DNA of 35,500 nucleotides, taken from NCBI RefSeq assembly GCF_037975245.1, contig NC_092563.1:8777001-8812500 (forward strand), given 5' to 3'. The stretch's first letter is position 1. The number at the start of each line of letters is the position of its first letter. A program made the position numbers and the translations under genes. This DNA is from Apostichopus japonicus. Lineage: Eukaryota > Echinodermata > Holothuroidea > Aspidochirotida > Stichopodidae. Under the pieces are notes generated by a model. That model saw nothing but the letters and a program-made list of their open reading frames with translations, made no database searches and was not told the DNA's origin. This document shows positions 1-10,923 of this stretch, one piece after another.

Positions 1-869
1 TTTGCTTGCCAAACAGACTCTATCGCTCAGCTATTTCTAGAGCGTATAAACGTCTGTTTACAATTTTGTCCAAAACATACGTCACAGCTTTATCGTCTGC
101 CAAATATATCCGAAAGCGAGCTGTAACCTTGAATTTCGAGGAACTGTTTTTGCACACAATCCCAGAGTAATGTAATCAAAATAGCAGCGGAAGGCTAGGG
201 TTGAAAGATATTCTATCCATTAAATCCATGTGTAAATGATTTATTTCCAGTAAAGTGGTTTCGAACAGTTGTGTTTATATCGGTGCGCTTAGCATACGAG
301 TTTTTTGACCTGTATATTATTGCACGATCTTATAACAGCGCACATAATGAAGGAAACTGATGTATTGTGAATCGAATGACTCGGTGTCCGCATATATCAT
401 AGACTTCACATTAGGTGGAACAGAAATTGCTGAAATTGCCAGGCAGGAAATTAATTTTGTCTCTAGTAATTTCAAAGTGTCATAAGTGCTTCACTGGATG
501 GAGATGAAGTATCAATTTGTAAATGTTATTCGATAAGAGGGAAATGTACAATTATGAAACATCATACCGAGGCAAGTGATGTTCTTTATGCAATCAAATG
601 AGACTATATAACATTTTAAATCAATGAATAATGGAAGTGATATCAAACATGATCACATAGCATCCAAATAATATAGTTCACGTAAGTAGAGAGTAGAATA
701 TATCATGACATATGACGATACATTCAGGCTCTGACAATAGAACAGCTTAGATATATCTCACTATACAGAGCTAAACTATGACGCTATTAAATGGGGTTTG
801 GACATACAACACGAACACGAGATAATGTAAAAAATAATTTGGGACCTTCATATGGAGCAGTCTTATTAT
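1..869. other. Non-coding stretch, nothing recognised
   Basis: AT-rich sequence with no convincing ORF, RNA gene or repeat boundary. Probably intron of the EF-hand gene or upstream flank. Confidence 0.5.
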
Positions 870-873
870 TTAA

Positions 874-1234
874 AGGCATTAAAGACTCGCCCTAAACCGC
901 GTGCCGCCCTCTGAAAAAGTTAACTTTCCGTTGCTTGTAAGTGCATGATGGTTTTTTCTTGTCGCTACAAAATGCAGACAGTAATGAAACGTGATGCCTT
1001 GTTATCTTTTATCTAAACCTGGGTTGTCCATCGCTGCTATGTACACTGTGTTATGGGTATTGACCGTAGCTGCATGTATTGACAGTACACTAGTGTCTAA
1101 TTACCGACGTTATAAAGCTGTGTGTGTATTTTCTGGGATCGATGGTGGTGTCTAACACTTCTGTTACACCTCATTCGAAACTAGGTCAGATTACCGGCAT
1201 GAGACGTTTCTTTGTGCGCGAGTCTTCAATGCCT
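874..1234 (+). mobile_element. piggyBac-like MITE, copy 1 (TTAA target site)
   Basis: The element is 361 bp and has no coding capacity. The left end reads AGGCATTAAAGACTCGC and the right end is its near inverse, GCGAGTCTTCAATGCCT. It is flanked by TTAA (870-873) and TTAG (1235-1238), a TTAA duplication with one change. A related copy lies inverted at 28772-29160, which defines both boundaries independently. TTAA target sites are characteristic of piggyBac transposons; assignment to that superfamily is inferred from the target site alone. Confidence 0.75.
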
Positions 1235-1238
1235 TTAG

Positions 1239-1673
1239 GGATGTAAAATGTCGAAACAAAACTTGTCGAACTGAGGACATCCCGAATTTGCTCATATCTG
1301 CGTCCGCACTATTCATGAAATTCATTTTTTTTTTAGTGGTACCACGTGGTTCAAAGTGTAAAAGCTTAAAGTGATAAGAGACTGCTATAAGCCGTAATGT
1401 TTGATTAATATAGAAGACATTTGTACTTAAGTGGATTAGACTAGTTCGGTATTTATTGATACATATTTCACCGATATTTTTCCTGTTTTGAAACTGATGT
1501 CGTAAAAGATATAAACCGTGGCAGCACACCTTGACGTGTGGAGGTGCTCTATGATCAAGGAATGACCTTTAAGTTGCTAAATATCGACTGGTTGCTTTCA
1601 TGTCTGTTCAAAATGGCGTCACGATTCCTTCAGTTAATGATAATTGCTGTGTTTGGTACTTGCATCCTAGCTG
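1239..1673. other. Non-coding stretch between MITE and SINE
   Basis: No supported gene. It contains the E-box palindrome CCACGTGG within GTGGTACCACGTGG near 1336-1350. Confidence 0.4.
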
Positions 1674-1876
1674 ATGTATGTATGTGTGTATGTATTTTAG
1701 ATCCTCCTGCTAGCAGGAACTCGCGAAGAAGCCATCATTGGCTTATCAAAGCCGCAAGCTGACCGAAGTCAGTCTCTTAGATTTATATTTAACGTCCATG
1801 TTAATGAATTGTCCATTTTTTAACAACTCTGCAACTAACTGGATGACATTAATCTTGGAGTGACACGAACAGGGGA

Positions 1877-2533
1877 CAAGGGCGGCGGAACCGGGGGGGC
1901 ACAGGGGGCACGTGCCCCCCCCCACTTTTCCTCAGGATAAAAATGTGCCCTTTTTCTACATATATTGAGGTGTCTCAAGTTAGCAAGAGGCCAGGGAACC
2001 AGAATGAACACTCGGGAAGGGCCGTTTCCGGCCATCTGTGGGGTTTGTAAAACCAAAAATTTTCTTGTACGCTCCGCGCCAACCGGTGGTGGCGCTCCGC
2101 TCAGATAGTCGTGCATACAACTTTGCTAATCCTGGCTACGCCCCTGACTTGTAATGAATTTCTGTGGGTCAAACTCAGAGCTATTTCGAATGGAAAAAAA
2201 AATGTTAAGATATTAACAAGAAATAAACTCTAATTCGGAAGATTTCTACAATAGCAACTAGCATGATTTCACCTCATTTTTGTCTCAAAAGAAAACTTGC
2301 TCCTTGTTTCCCAATTTGCACATTGGATATTGCAGTGCTAGTATGCATACTTTCCTTGAGGGGGGGGGGGGGGCGTTGATGGAGTGATGTGTATACGCAA
2401 ATAAGATAAAACAATAAGAGTTATAAAGGGTACTAAATATAAGGCTGCATCAGTCCAATCGAATTTTTGAAAAGTGCCCTTTGATGTCGGTGCCCCCCCC
2501 CCCCCCAGATTAAAAGTGCTTCCGCCGCCCTTG
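1877..2533. mobile_element. Non-autonomous hAT-type element inserted in the SINE
   Basis: The element is 657 bp with perfect 14-bp terminal inverted repeats CAAGGGCGGCGGAA (1877-1890 and the inverse at 2520-2533). The flanking 8-bp direct repeat ACAGGGGA lies at 1869-1876 and 2534-2541. An 8-bp duplication with ends starting CA is typical of hAT transposons. Inside are G/C runs (14 G at 2360-2373, 14 C at 2493-2506) and a second terminus-like sequence, ATCCTGGCTACGCCCCTG (2126-2143). The latter suggests an older, chimeric or nested element. No transposase is visible. Confidence 0.85.
2013..2109 (+). repeat. Shared hAT-internal hairpin module, copy 1
   Basis: This is a block of about 95 bp: GGGAAGGGCCGTTTCCGG..., then an A/T-rich CCAAAAATTTTCTTG stretch, then GCGCCAACCGGTGGTGGCGC and CTCAGATAGT. 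The GCGCCA/TGGCGC arms can fold into a hairpin. The same order of segments occurs three more times inside elements with different termini. Confidence 0.75.
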
Positions 2534-2588
2534 ACAGGGGACCTTATGATTGAAAGGCACCGGCGTTAACCACTGAGCTGACACTCCA

Positions 2589-4910
2589 GCATGTATGGAT
2601 GCTGATGTATGGATGTAATATAGGTAACCATTGCAATTACAATGAATTAATATAAACAGGGAATAACTGTGATTCTCAGTATTATTATTCCATTACATTG
2701 CACAGAAATGAAATGAAGGTTAAAGCGTTAAATTCAACCTTGCAGCCCTGTGAAATCATTGCTTAAATCAGAAGCATATATAATCCATCATCTCTATGAT
2801 CTATCGATGTTTCCCCTCTGTTGAACATTCCACTGACTTTAGATGATGCATGCAAGAAGTACATACGCCACAGCGCCTTTCAATTGTCTCAGAGAAATTA
2901 AAATAGTTCTATCAAAGTAACAGAATTAAAACTCTCCCTGAAGTACAAACAGTTATAACGACTGGTGAAATAAGCAGTGGGCTATATGCCACCCTCGTCT
3001 GTCAATTCAGAATTTGTTTATGCAAATGAAATTCTAACTGGAGAATGCAGTGTAATACAATTCCCACAGCAACTCAGTTTTCCGCTCTTGAAATGTCACA
3101 GAATTTCCAATTATTCATTGCGAGGGATTTAGAAGAAAAGTAAATTCGGGAAGAGGGACAAATTCTGGACTTAGCTGATGTATCTTATATTCAGTCAATA
3201 TTAAAAGTGACTTAGAAATGAGAGAATCTGTCGAGAATCGGCGAATACAAGTTTTAATTAAAGGATGAATATTTACATCATTATAACATGCTGAGATTTG
3301 ATTAATGAGCTTTTATACCACCGTGGAACACAATGACATGTTTTAAAGGTGCATGAATGTTGCCCAAATGTCCTTTAATATTTTACTTGAGAGAATAGCT
3401 GCGTGCAAGAACAATAACACAGAACATGAAATACACTCCACATTCAGTGTATGGGTTATGGCTATAGCTTATAGTACGCCCAAATCAGCTTGTGACGTAA
3501 TTCCAAATTACTCCTTACAAGAAATAGAAGACTTTTCTTGAAACTCCCTGCTTCCGCAGGTCAATATATTGTTGGTACTGTGAATGAGATTCGTTGTACG
3601 CATGCACAGTTTGTGATTTCTATGACCCTCGAAGACACCTTATAGAAGCTTTAGCTTGACTCATCGGCAGCTAGTTATGCTCCTGCATGGCATACTAGTC
3701 ATCATTGGTAGAGATCTATTGCATCAGCGTGGCTTATTAACCCTCCCCCCCCCCACCCCTTCTTCCCCGATTGGGTTAACGAATGTTAGGGACTATTAGT
3801 CTTACCCCCCCCCCCCACCCCACCCCCACCAATCCAACGTTTGGGACACTGTTCCTGGTAATTTCTGGTGCAGTGTGAAGCAGGATAGGATATAAAAGAG
3901 CGAACCTGTATACCTTTATATATCAATAGAGATCTCGGCAATGTTGCGAAAGATTGATAGAAATTTAAAAAATTTTGTCCAATATCATTGCAATAACATC
4001 TTAATAAGATAACGAAACCTGTATACCACGACAAGGACAAATTCGACTTTCGTCCCAGCTAAATTAAATATTCTGGAAAACAAGTTTGAGTTAGCTCGCC
4101 AAGGGGATTCTTTTCAATTATAATAACTGGGAGGAGCTATCTCCTGACCAACTCCCTGCTAATAATATATATTCCAAGGAGACTTTGTGCCTCGGGAGAA
4201 TATTACTCAAGACATTTCATTGGTCAACAAACAGATTAATGGTGGCTGAACTTTATCGGCAAGAAATGCCTTTGTCCTAGCCTTGCATCCCTCGTCTCCA
4301 GAAAAGTATTTCGGTAATCCCTTAATTCATGCAGGTGACATTAAGTTCGCGTTTGTATCCTGATAACAGATTTCACAAGATAGTCATTTCTTCTGCTACT
4401 CTTAGTAACACATCCAAAAGATGTTCACAAGTAATCAAACATCACAAACATATCTACAAGTTCGTTAGCAATAACAAACGTGTGCAGTATATATAAATAA
4501 TTATTTAGTTTTAAATATTTTTTAATGTGAAATTGCAAGATGACTTAAAATCTTGACTATACGGGTCAGTGAAGGTAAGGTCAGTGATAAACATACCGGA
4601 ACCATGTTATATGTCACCGAGACGACCCTACATGAAGCTAGACACGTATAGGCGGATGATTTTCACCCTTGTTACTAGTTTGCACACGTGGAGTGACTGA
4701 ACCACGGTGAAAACTACAAGAGAAATATCAAAACTAACTTTAATGTACCAACATTTGGTAAAACATGAATTTACACAAATCGATCAAAACATATTATACA
4801 TAATAAGATTTCTCCTTAAAATAATGCACAACAGGAAGTAACATAACAAATAACAATTTGGTGAAATAAAACACACTAAATTCAGAGAGTAAAATCGACA
4901 ACAGTTATTA
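2589..4910. other. Non-coding stretch
   Basis: Apart from the poly-C tracts at 3745-3835, no gene or mobile element is recognised. Short open frames lack any family signature. Confidence 0.5.
3745..3835. repeat. Poly-C tracts
   Basis: C10 at 3745-3754 and C12 at 3805-3816, followed by CACCCCACCCCCACC. C-rich on the + strand and G-rich on the - strand; no element boundaries are visible. Confidence 0.85.
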
Positions 4911-5500
4911 GTCTTAAACAGTGGCGGAGAAACAGGGGGGTTGGGGGGTTTTAACCCCCCCCCCACTTTTTGAAGAGGGGGTTGGCCCACACAATCAACC
5001 CCCTTAGTTTTTGCCAGTAATGTTCTGTTATAGCCTATGTTATGTGCTCCAAATGGCATAATAAATCAAATTATTAATTTGAAATTGTTAAAGTCATTTC
5101 AACCTTTTACCTGGTAGGCTACATCAACAATTAACGACCGAAAACCGAGTTAGAATTGACCCACACATTATTTCTAGCCCCTTTCCCCCACCTTGCGCAT
5201 TGGAACTTGTAGCTCATAGCGCTAACTTCACCCCACAACAGACATACACAAAATATCGTTTTGTTGCTGTTGAATAGCTTTGGAACTGTATACACTTGCC
5301 AACTTCAACGAGGTGAAGGAAGGAAAAGAAAAAGAAGAAAGAGAGAAAAGGAGAAAAGGATGGAGTAGAAAATACGGCAAGAAAACGGGAAGAGAAAGAG
5401 AAACAGTGACAAAATTATTCGAATTTGCAAAGCAAACAGCAGATATCACATCATATCAGTGAGCATGAAAATGGCGTTCCACGATAAACAGCCTCCAAAC

Positions 5501-6057
5501 CATGGGCGCAGATCCTGGTGAGGACAGCGGGACGCGTCCCCACCAACTTTTTCAGTAGTGGGGACATGATATACCGTGGCCCCACCAATTTGTCTTGACC
5601 AATAGCTGCATTTCAAGTTCCCCTGTATTGAACTTTGGCGCAGTTTGATCCAGCATTGTGCAAATGACATGCAGCAGTTCTCATTTTATTGTATTTTATC
5701 CACAGTTGTTAAATATAGGACGGAAATCGCATTTGCGGCAGTCTATATTTGTTTTCTGGGAGAGGACCCCAGACCCATCGTATATACATAAGTCTACTTG
5801 GATTATTTGTCCCTGGTTTTCTTTCTGCAGACGCCCATGTATTTCTCCAAACAAAATTTCTAAGCCATGAGATCTAAAACTTAAGGAGGTTTAGGAGCAT
5901 CATTAGGTCTGGGAAGTGTTATTTCCGGCGATCTGGGAGGTATATTTGCCCAAAAAAATCCCACGCTACGCGCGAACCCATGGTCGCGCTCCGCTTAGAT
6001 AGTGTCATAGAACAGACACGCGTCCCCACCATTATCCAAGACTGATCTGCGCCCATG
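5501..6057. mobile_element. Nested hAT-type element inside the 1.95-kb hAT element
   Basis: The element is 557 bp with perfect 14-bp inverted ends CATGGGCGCAGATC (5501-5514 and the inverse at 6044-6057). The flanking octamers are CTCCAAAC (5493-5500) and CTCAAAAC (6058-6065), which match at 7 of 8 positions. ACGCGTCCCCACCA is repeated near the two ends (about 5532 and 6018). One shared hairpin module lies at 5911-6003. It is noncoding and must be younger than its host element. Confidence 0.8.
5911..6003 (+). repeat. Shared hAT-internal hairpin module, copy 2
   Basis: Same arrangement as at 2013-2109: GGGAAGTGTTATTTCCGG, ATCTGGGAGG, an A-rich stretch, GCGAACCCATGGTCGCGC, CTCCGCTTAGATAGT. It lies in the nested element with CATGGGCGC ends. 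The hairpin arms carry compensating-looking differences (GCGA/TCGC). Confidence 0.72.
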
Positions 6058-6527
6058 CTCAAAACTGTCGATGTGTGTAGTGTTCGGTTTCGGAAATATC
6101 TGGTGTATTTTTATTTCCTTCAACGAAATTTTTTAGTAGCCGTCTGAATTTTCGAAAATTCCCTAACCAACATTCTTCATCATACTTCATCATACTCGTG
6201 AAATTTTGACCCGTCTGTTAGGGATTGAAGGAGGTTTTTCTATATCGGTTGTCCATAGATGATATTTTGTGCAACATTATGGGTATGTTTTGAAGTGAAT
6301 TTATTCACGAGAATTGTGAATTTTCAAATTCTGAACAGTGGGGCTGACGGATATTGTGGGCCGCGATGAAGAATCACCTACAAAAGCAATGATCCACAGG
6401 ATAAGTGATGTAGTCGAACGTGATGTGTGACTGGTGACAATCTTCAAAAAGGTTAGATGAGAAAAAAGTATTTGGAAAAAACTTGGTTCTCAGGTAAAAG
6501 TGTACATATGGTTGGTCAGTTTCAAGC

Positions 6528-6623
6528 CCGAGAAGTGCCATTTCCGGTGATCTGGGGGTACCAAAACCAGAAATTTGCTTGAACGCTGCGCGCCAACCAA
6601 TGGTGGCGCTCCGCTTAGATAGT
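6528..6623 (+). repeat. Shared hAT-internal hairpin module, copy 3
   Basis: The segment runs from CGAGAAGTGCCATTTCCGG through ATCTGGGGG and CCAAAACCAGAAATTTGCTTG to GCGCCAACCAATGGTGGCGC and CTTAGATAGT. It is followed by AATCCTGCATACGCCCCTG (6646-6664), similar to the terminus-like sequence after copy 1. Confidence 0.75.
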
Positions 6624-6687
6624 AATACGCGCCCCCGGGTTAGAAAATCCTGCATACGCCCCTGGTTAAATGCAGCTTTTCAAGGCC

Positions 6688-6783
6688 TGGGCAGTGCCAT
6701 ATACTGCAATCTGGGAGGTAATATTTGCCAAAAAATTCTTGTGCACTTCGCGCCAACTTATGGTGACGCTCCACTTAGATAGT
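6688..6783 (+). repeat. Shared hAT-internal hairpin module, copy 4
   Basis: The most diverged copy: GGGCAGTGCCATATACTGC, ATCTGGGAGG, CCAAAAAATTCTTGTGCAC, GCGCCAACTTATGGTGACGC, CTCCACTTAGATAGT. It lies about 65 bp after copy 3 in the same host element, so the host contains this module at least twice. Confidence 0.7.
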
Positions 6784-8000
6784 GAGCCAGCAGTTATGAC
6801 TTTTTATTTCATCAATGGCCTGCAACCCCCCCCCCCCCCCACTTCTGACAAGAAATCTCCGCCACTGGTCTTAAATAACAACCTTCAACTTACTATCGTT
6901 GGTCTGGACACTGACATTTTAAAGGGAGACTTACACCTTTTGCACATAATAGTGTATGTGTATTGAAATCCGTTAAACCCATCGAGTATTACACTATTGT
7001 TACTTCGCGCCATTTATGATATATGGATCCGATATAGTGTCTGCTGTCCACACATTATATGCTAGCCGGATTAACTGTTGTATACAGAGTCGAATTTCAC
7101 TGCAACCTCAAGCTGAATTTAACATCTTTACACCTTCATTTAATTCATTCGAGCAGGTTCCTCTCATAATCCGTAATGATTATCAATTATTAAAAGCGGT
7201 CTTAATGGCTCAACAAACTTAGCACCTACCCCTTTGATTCGCCAAAGGAGAGCGATGCATCCCTTAATATCGACTCTGATTCCCGTAAGGGTTTCAAATT
7301 CTCACTTATTTCTTTTGGTGTGAAGTTTACGTCTTTCCGGCGTCCGAGTTACAACGTAATTCAGGAAGAGATGAAGCTATAACACCTCGACCGTAATGTG
7401 AAATTGCCAAAATGGACGGTCTAATACAGGTAAATTGACATCGTATACGTCATAACAAGATAAACTGTTCGCACCAGTGATTCTACAGTGATAAGATATA
7501 TCTGGATGGAAATATGGCCACTATACTACGGTGCTATTTATAGTTAGGCCGCAGTTCGTCTCCTTGTACGTTAATTTTGTAAATTGAATTAGAGGTATCA
7601 GGTTGTTTTGTAGGCTCACCAAATGAATTATACTATATACTTGTTTAGAATAATCATGACTTAATTAGGGAAGAGATTTGATGTAACTTAATGATTCCAG
7701 ACAAACCGGACTTTCCATATTTTTTTTTTCAGTACTGAGTTTTGTTTTCGATGTATGAGCCATATTGTGTAGATGTATAGTTTTGGTGTGTATACGCGTA
7801 GGCGACTCGCATATAAGCAATGTATGCATATTGATACCTTCATTGAGTTCAAGATAACTATTGTTTTTGGTGGACATCAAAGGTCATAAAATGCCAAAAC
7901 ATGAAAACGTTGTAAACATGATATCTCTGTAAAGGAAACTTGGATGAATGTTAAGTATATAGACTTTTTACAATTGTTTTAGTATAGAGTCCAAACCTCA

Positions 8001-8020
8001 TTTGAGGTCATGACCTCAAA
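8001..8020. promoter_or_regulatory. Palindrome containing AGGTCATGACCT (nuclear-receptor-type inverted half-sites)
   Basis: A perfect 20-bp palindrome centred at 8010/8011. The core AGGTCATGACCT (8005-8016) equals two AGGTCA half-sites with no spacer, the arrangement known as the palindromic thyroid/retinoid response element. More AGGTCA half-sites lie nearby (about 7880, 8159, 8176). It could equally be part of an unrecognised repeat; binding is unproven. Confidence 0.35.
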
Positions 8021-9526
8021 TTAGTTTTTGAGTGCAGGCTACAGCAGAGTTCAAAATGAGAGAAGCATGATATATCCAGAAATGAAAGTTTGGATCACTT
8101 TAATGTTGGGTATCAAAATGTCTCAAAATGAGTCAAAGAGATTTATTGCGTGTAGTGGAGGTCAAAGATCATTCGAGGTCAACAGAATCGTCACAAAGTG
8201 GAACATTTAAAAACGGTATCATGAAAGGCAATTTTATTTTTAAATTTATTTCCAAGTGTAAGTGCATGTTTCGTAAACTATATTCTCCATAAAAAATTCT
8301 TCACCGAGCTCCCAATAGATTCTTTGCAATTTCTATATTTCATTTGGTGGGAACTTAATCAGCATAGTTTGACGTTGTAAAGTTAAGTTTTGATACTGAT
8401 CAAAAACAGAGTATGTAACCTTGGCAGGCTATGCCCTGATCCTGTATGACTGTTTGTGTGAAGGTAGATTACTTCAAATGGTTTACACTGGGAAATGCGA
8501 CCATATGGTAGGTGTGCATGCATACGGCGCAAGTTCAATGATTCCCACACGACAACTACAAGATGTGTGTTACACGTGTTACTTTGCCGGTTGTATTCAA
8601 CAAGTAGCCTATGCGTTTGCCATTCACGGGTAATATTAAACTCCTGCGCATAGCACTAGAAGAACATACATAATGTGAATGTGTATGGGCTGTAATAAAC
8701 CAGTGCATTGCTCACGTTCATAAGAGAGCAAAACGTCACGTTTAATTGTTTAAATGTTAATTAAAATGGTTCATTCCTGAGGTGATACTAAAAACAAAGA
8801 GCAACCGTATCTCGTCTACATGTAAAAGTATAACTAAATCACAGCTACCTTCGAACTGTCAAATATTGTCTCTATCTCAATGCGGCTTTCCTATGCTTAG
8901 TTATTTTCTGTGGAGACAATTTATACCAGTAATAGACTTCGGCTTACGCATTCCGATTTCACTTTCTGCACACGTTCCGCTCTTGGCCAAGAGACTTTAG
9001 ACGAACGTCTTACAAAATATAGATTCGAGAGGAAAGCTTGGAAGCAAGGGACAAATATTTATATCAAATCTCTGAGTATTTAATGCATACATAAAGCAGG
9101 GCAGATGCAATTATACCTTCTAGCTGCTGGTTAATGCAGTCGTTTATCAAAAGTCTAAATCTGCAGTGATAAACAATCTAAAATCTCTATACGGTTTCTG
9201 CAAAATTTTGTCCCTAGTAGATTTCATGGCCTCATTAATTCGATCCGTTAGGACTAAAACCGCCGTACAGAAATGTCACTTATCCAGGAGGCCGTTGTCT
9301 GTGCTAAACTTATGTATGATAACTTGGGCAGCGGATTCTCTGTTGTCTTTCACTGTGTGGGAGAGTAGAACTACCGCTATGTGTGACTACCTTGCTATTC
9401 ATAATCGCCTCTTCTCATTTCCTTGTAGGCTTAGATATTATGATGACATTGTAATTTTATAACACTGAGGGGACTTTTGATGTCTTTTGCCTTCGCTTTA
9501 ATGAATGTGGTTTTAATGCACCAAAC

Positions 9527-9530
<4 letters not shown>

Positions 9531-9557
<27 letters not shown>
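9531..9557. repeat. (TA)n microsatellite
   Basis: An uninterrupted TA tract of about 27 bp. Confidence 0.95.
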
Positions 9558-9560
<3 letters not shown>

Positions 9561-10302
9561 GTTGGAGTGTGAAGTGACTTTGAACTATAAAATATATACG
9601 TTACTTCACAAACAGATTGGTTTTAGTGGAACGTTTCTTCATTATAATGTTGGCCAATGTTGGTTTCATGGTCGATCGAATATTAAAATCATCATCAGAA
9701 TTGTTAGTTAATTAGGGAACCTCCTCTCTGCAGAGACTGAAATAATGAAACCCTGGCAAGCCTTATGCTCTTGTTATATGATATTACAACGTAATTAATT
9801 TCGTGGTAGGTAAATGACATCACTTCTTGGTGATAATACAGTCATTGTGCATGGTATACGTAACGACAATAGTACTGACAAACCTTTCGTTTCGAATACC
9901 AGCTTCCATGTTGAATTGAATGGAAGGTTAATAGTACTTAACAACCTGCTTGGCGAATATCAAGATTTCAATTAAGTTGATGATTTAAAGTTGTTATCTC
10001 ATGCATTTACGTAACCACAACCCGCAACTTTAAGCTACAATTTATTGCTGGTATAGATATCTCTATTGGATTATTTTAGCACGGTCAGCATTACGTGACA
10101 ACACATATCGTTGTCGACTTATTTATTTTAAGATTCCATAACCTACCTCGGAGTTTTTCACATACGATACTTGAAGGAGGGAGTATAACTAGTTTGAGTT
10201 GAGAGACAATTTGTTTGGGGAGCTGAGAAAATTTTATCTCATGGGAGAGGGAGATGATCAAATAGATTGAATTTTTATTTTAAACACAAGGACAGCCTTT
10301 AA

Positions 10303-10923
10303 AGCAGCATTTTGCGTTTTGTCGCCGTTTTCCACTTTTTTTATGTCCATCGACTTTTTTACATATATCAATCACAAAACAGCAAACTAAGATATTAGCC
10401 AAGTTTTTTTTCCCTGCCAAAAGCTTTAATTGGCGAGTATTTAGGACATTTGCAGATAATGAGAAAAATGTCCACCACGTTTAATATTAATCTCATACAG
10501 TTCCCCCAACCCACTAGTTTGAATTCAACCAAACAGAGATGCCGGATTAGTTATGAGCCGTTGCTAAAAATAGATTCAAAACGTCGAGTTGGTACAACCA
10601 GCGAGCTGGACTCTAATACAGCCCCCTGGTACAACTGCCATAGACAATCTACACAAATCAAGCATGGTGTTGTATTACGTAGGCCTATTGGTCAATGACG
10701 TTCGTATAGTGTTTAAATGTTCATATTATGGGCGAGGTTTATTTGGATCCCATAACGGAAAATATCTTCTAGAATAAAAAAGGTTGAAAGTTGTATATTT
10801 TTCGACTTTTATGCCACCATTAGAAGTAAGATTTGAATAGATACGCTAGTTATTTATGTCGTTATGGCATCGTGGAATCAGTGAGGTTAAGAAAAACCAT
10901 AGAAAAGGACGCAAAATACTGCT
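10303..10923. mobile_element. TTAA-flanked MITE, second family
   Basis: The element is 621 bp and noncoding. Its inverted ends are AGCAGCATTTTGCGT (left) and the inverse of AGCAGTATTTTGCGT (right), matching 14 of 15. TTAA flanks both sides (10299-10302, 10924-10927). The ends differ from those of the 874-1234 family, so this is a separate piggyBac-like family. Confidence 0.72.

Larger units (their letters stand above)
1674..2588 (-). mobile_element. tRNA-derived SINE, - strand, interrupted by a hAT-type insertion
   Basis: Read on the - strand, the element starts near 2588 with GGAGTGTCAGCTCAGTGG (an A-box-like motif) and continues to AATCATAAGGTCCC. It is then broken by the insertion at 1877-2533. 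It resumes with GTTCGTGTCACTCCAAG, the rest of the tRNA-like head, then the body and a TACA-rich tail near 1674-1696. The body matches the second copy at 33861-34105, including the hairpin CTGACTTCGGTCAG (1759-1772) and the TCCTGC/GCAGGA hairpin (1705-1718). Removing the insertion and one target duplication restores a continuous SINE. Confidence 0.82.
4919..6867. mobile_element. hAT-type element of 1.95 kb, hosting a nested element
   Basis: The terminal inverted repeats CAGTGGCGGAGA match perfectly over 12 bp (4919-4930 and the inverse at 6856-6867). The 8-bp target duplication GTCTTAAA is perfect (4911-4918 and 6868-6875). Near the left end is a G6TT/AAC6 hairpin (4943-4960), and near the right end a 15-C run (6826-6840). 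The internal sequence has no intact transposase. It carries a nested element at 5501-6057 and two further copies of the shared hairpin module (6528-6623 and 6688-6783). Without the nested insertion the element would be about 1.38 kb. Confidence 0.85.
6876..10298. other. Non-coding stretch
   Basis: Contains the AGGTCA cluster at about 7880-8180 and a (TA)n tract at 9531. Open frames of 60-98 codons (for example 9166-9462) show no domain, no splice context and no known similarity. Confidence 0.45.

Noticed and set aside
2596-2625. Missing upstream exon encoding the DAD part of EF-loop 1
   Set aside because: GATGCTGATG gives D-A-D, but the flanking codons do not give an EF-hand helix and there is no acceptable donor at phase 1. 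No convincing upstream exon was found by eye.
5280-5462. Lysine/glutamate-rich ORF (KEGKEKEEREKRRKGW...)
   Set aside because: It comes from a purine-rich stretch inside the hAT element. Low-complexity composition explains it, and nothing supports a gene.
9166-9462. 98-codon ORF upstream of exon 1
   Set aside because: No family signature, no signal or membrane pattern, and no promoter or splice context; likely chance.
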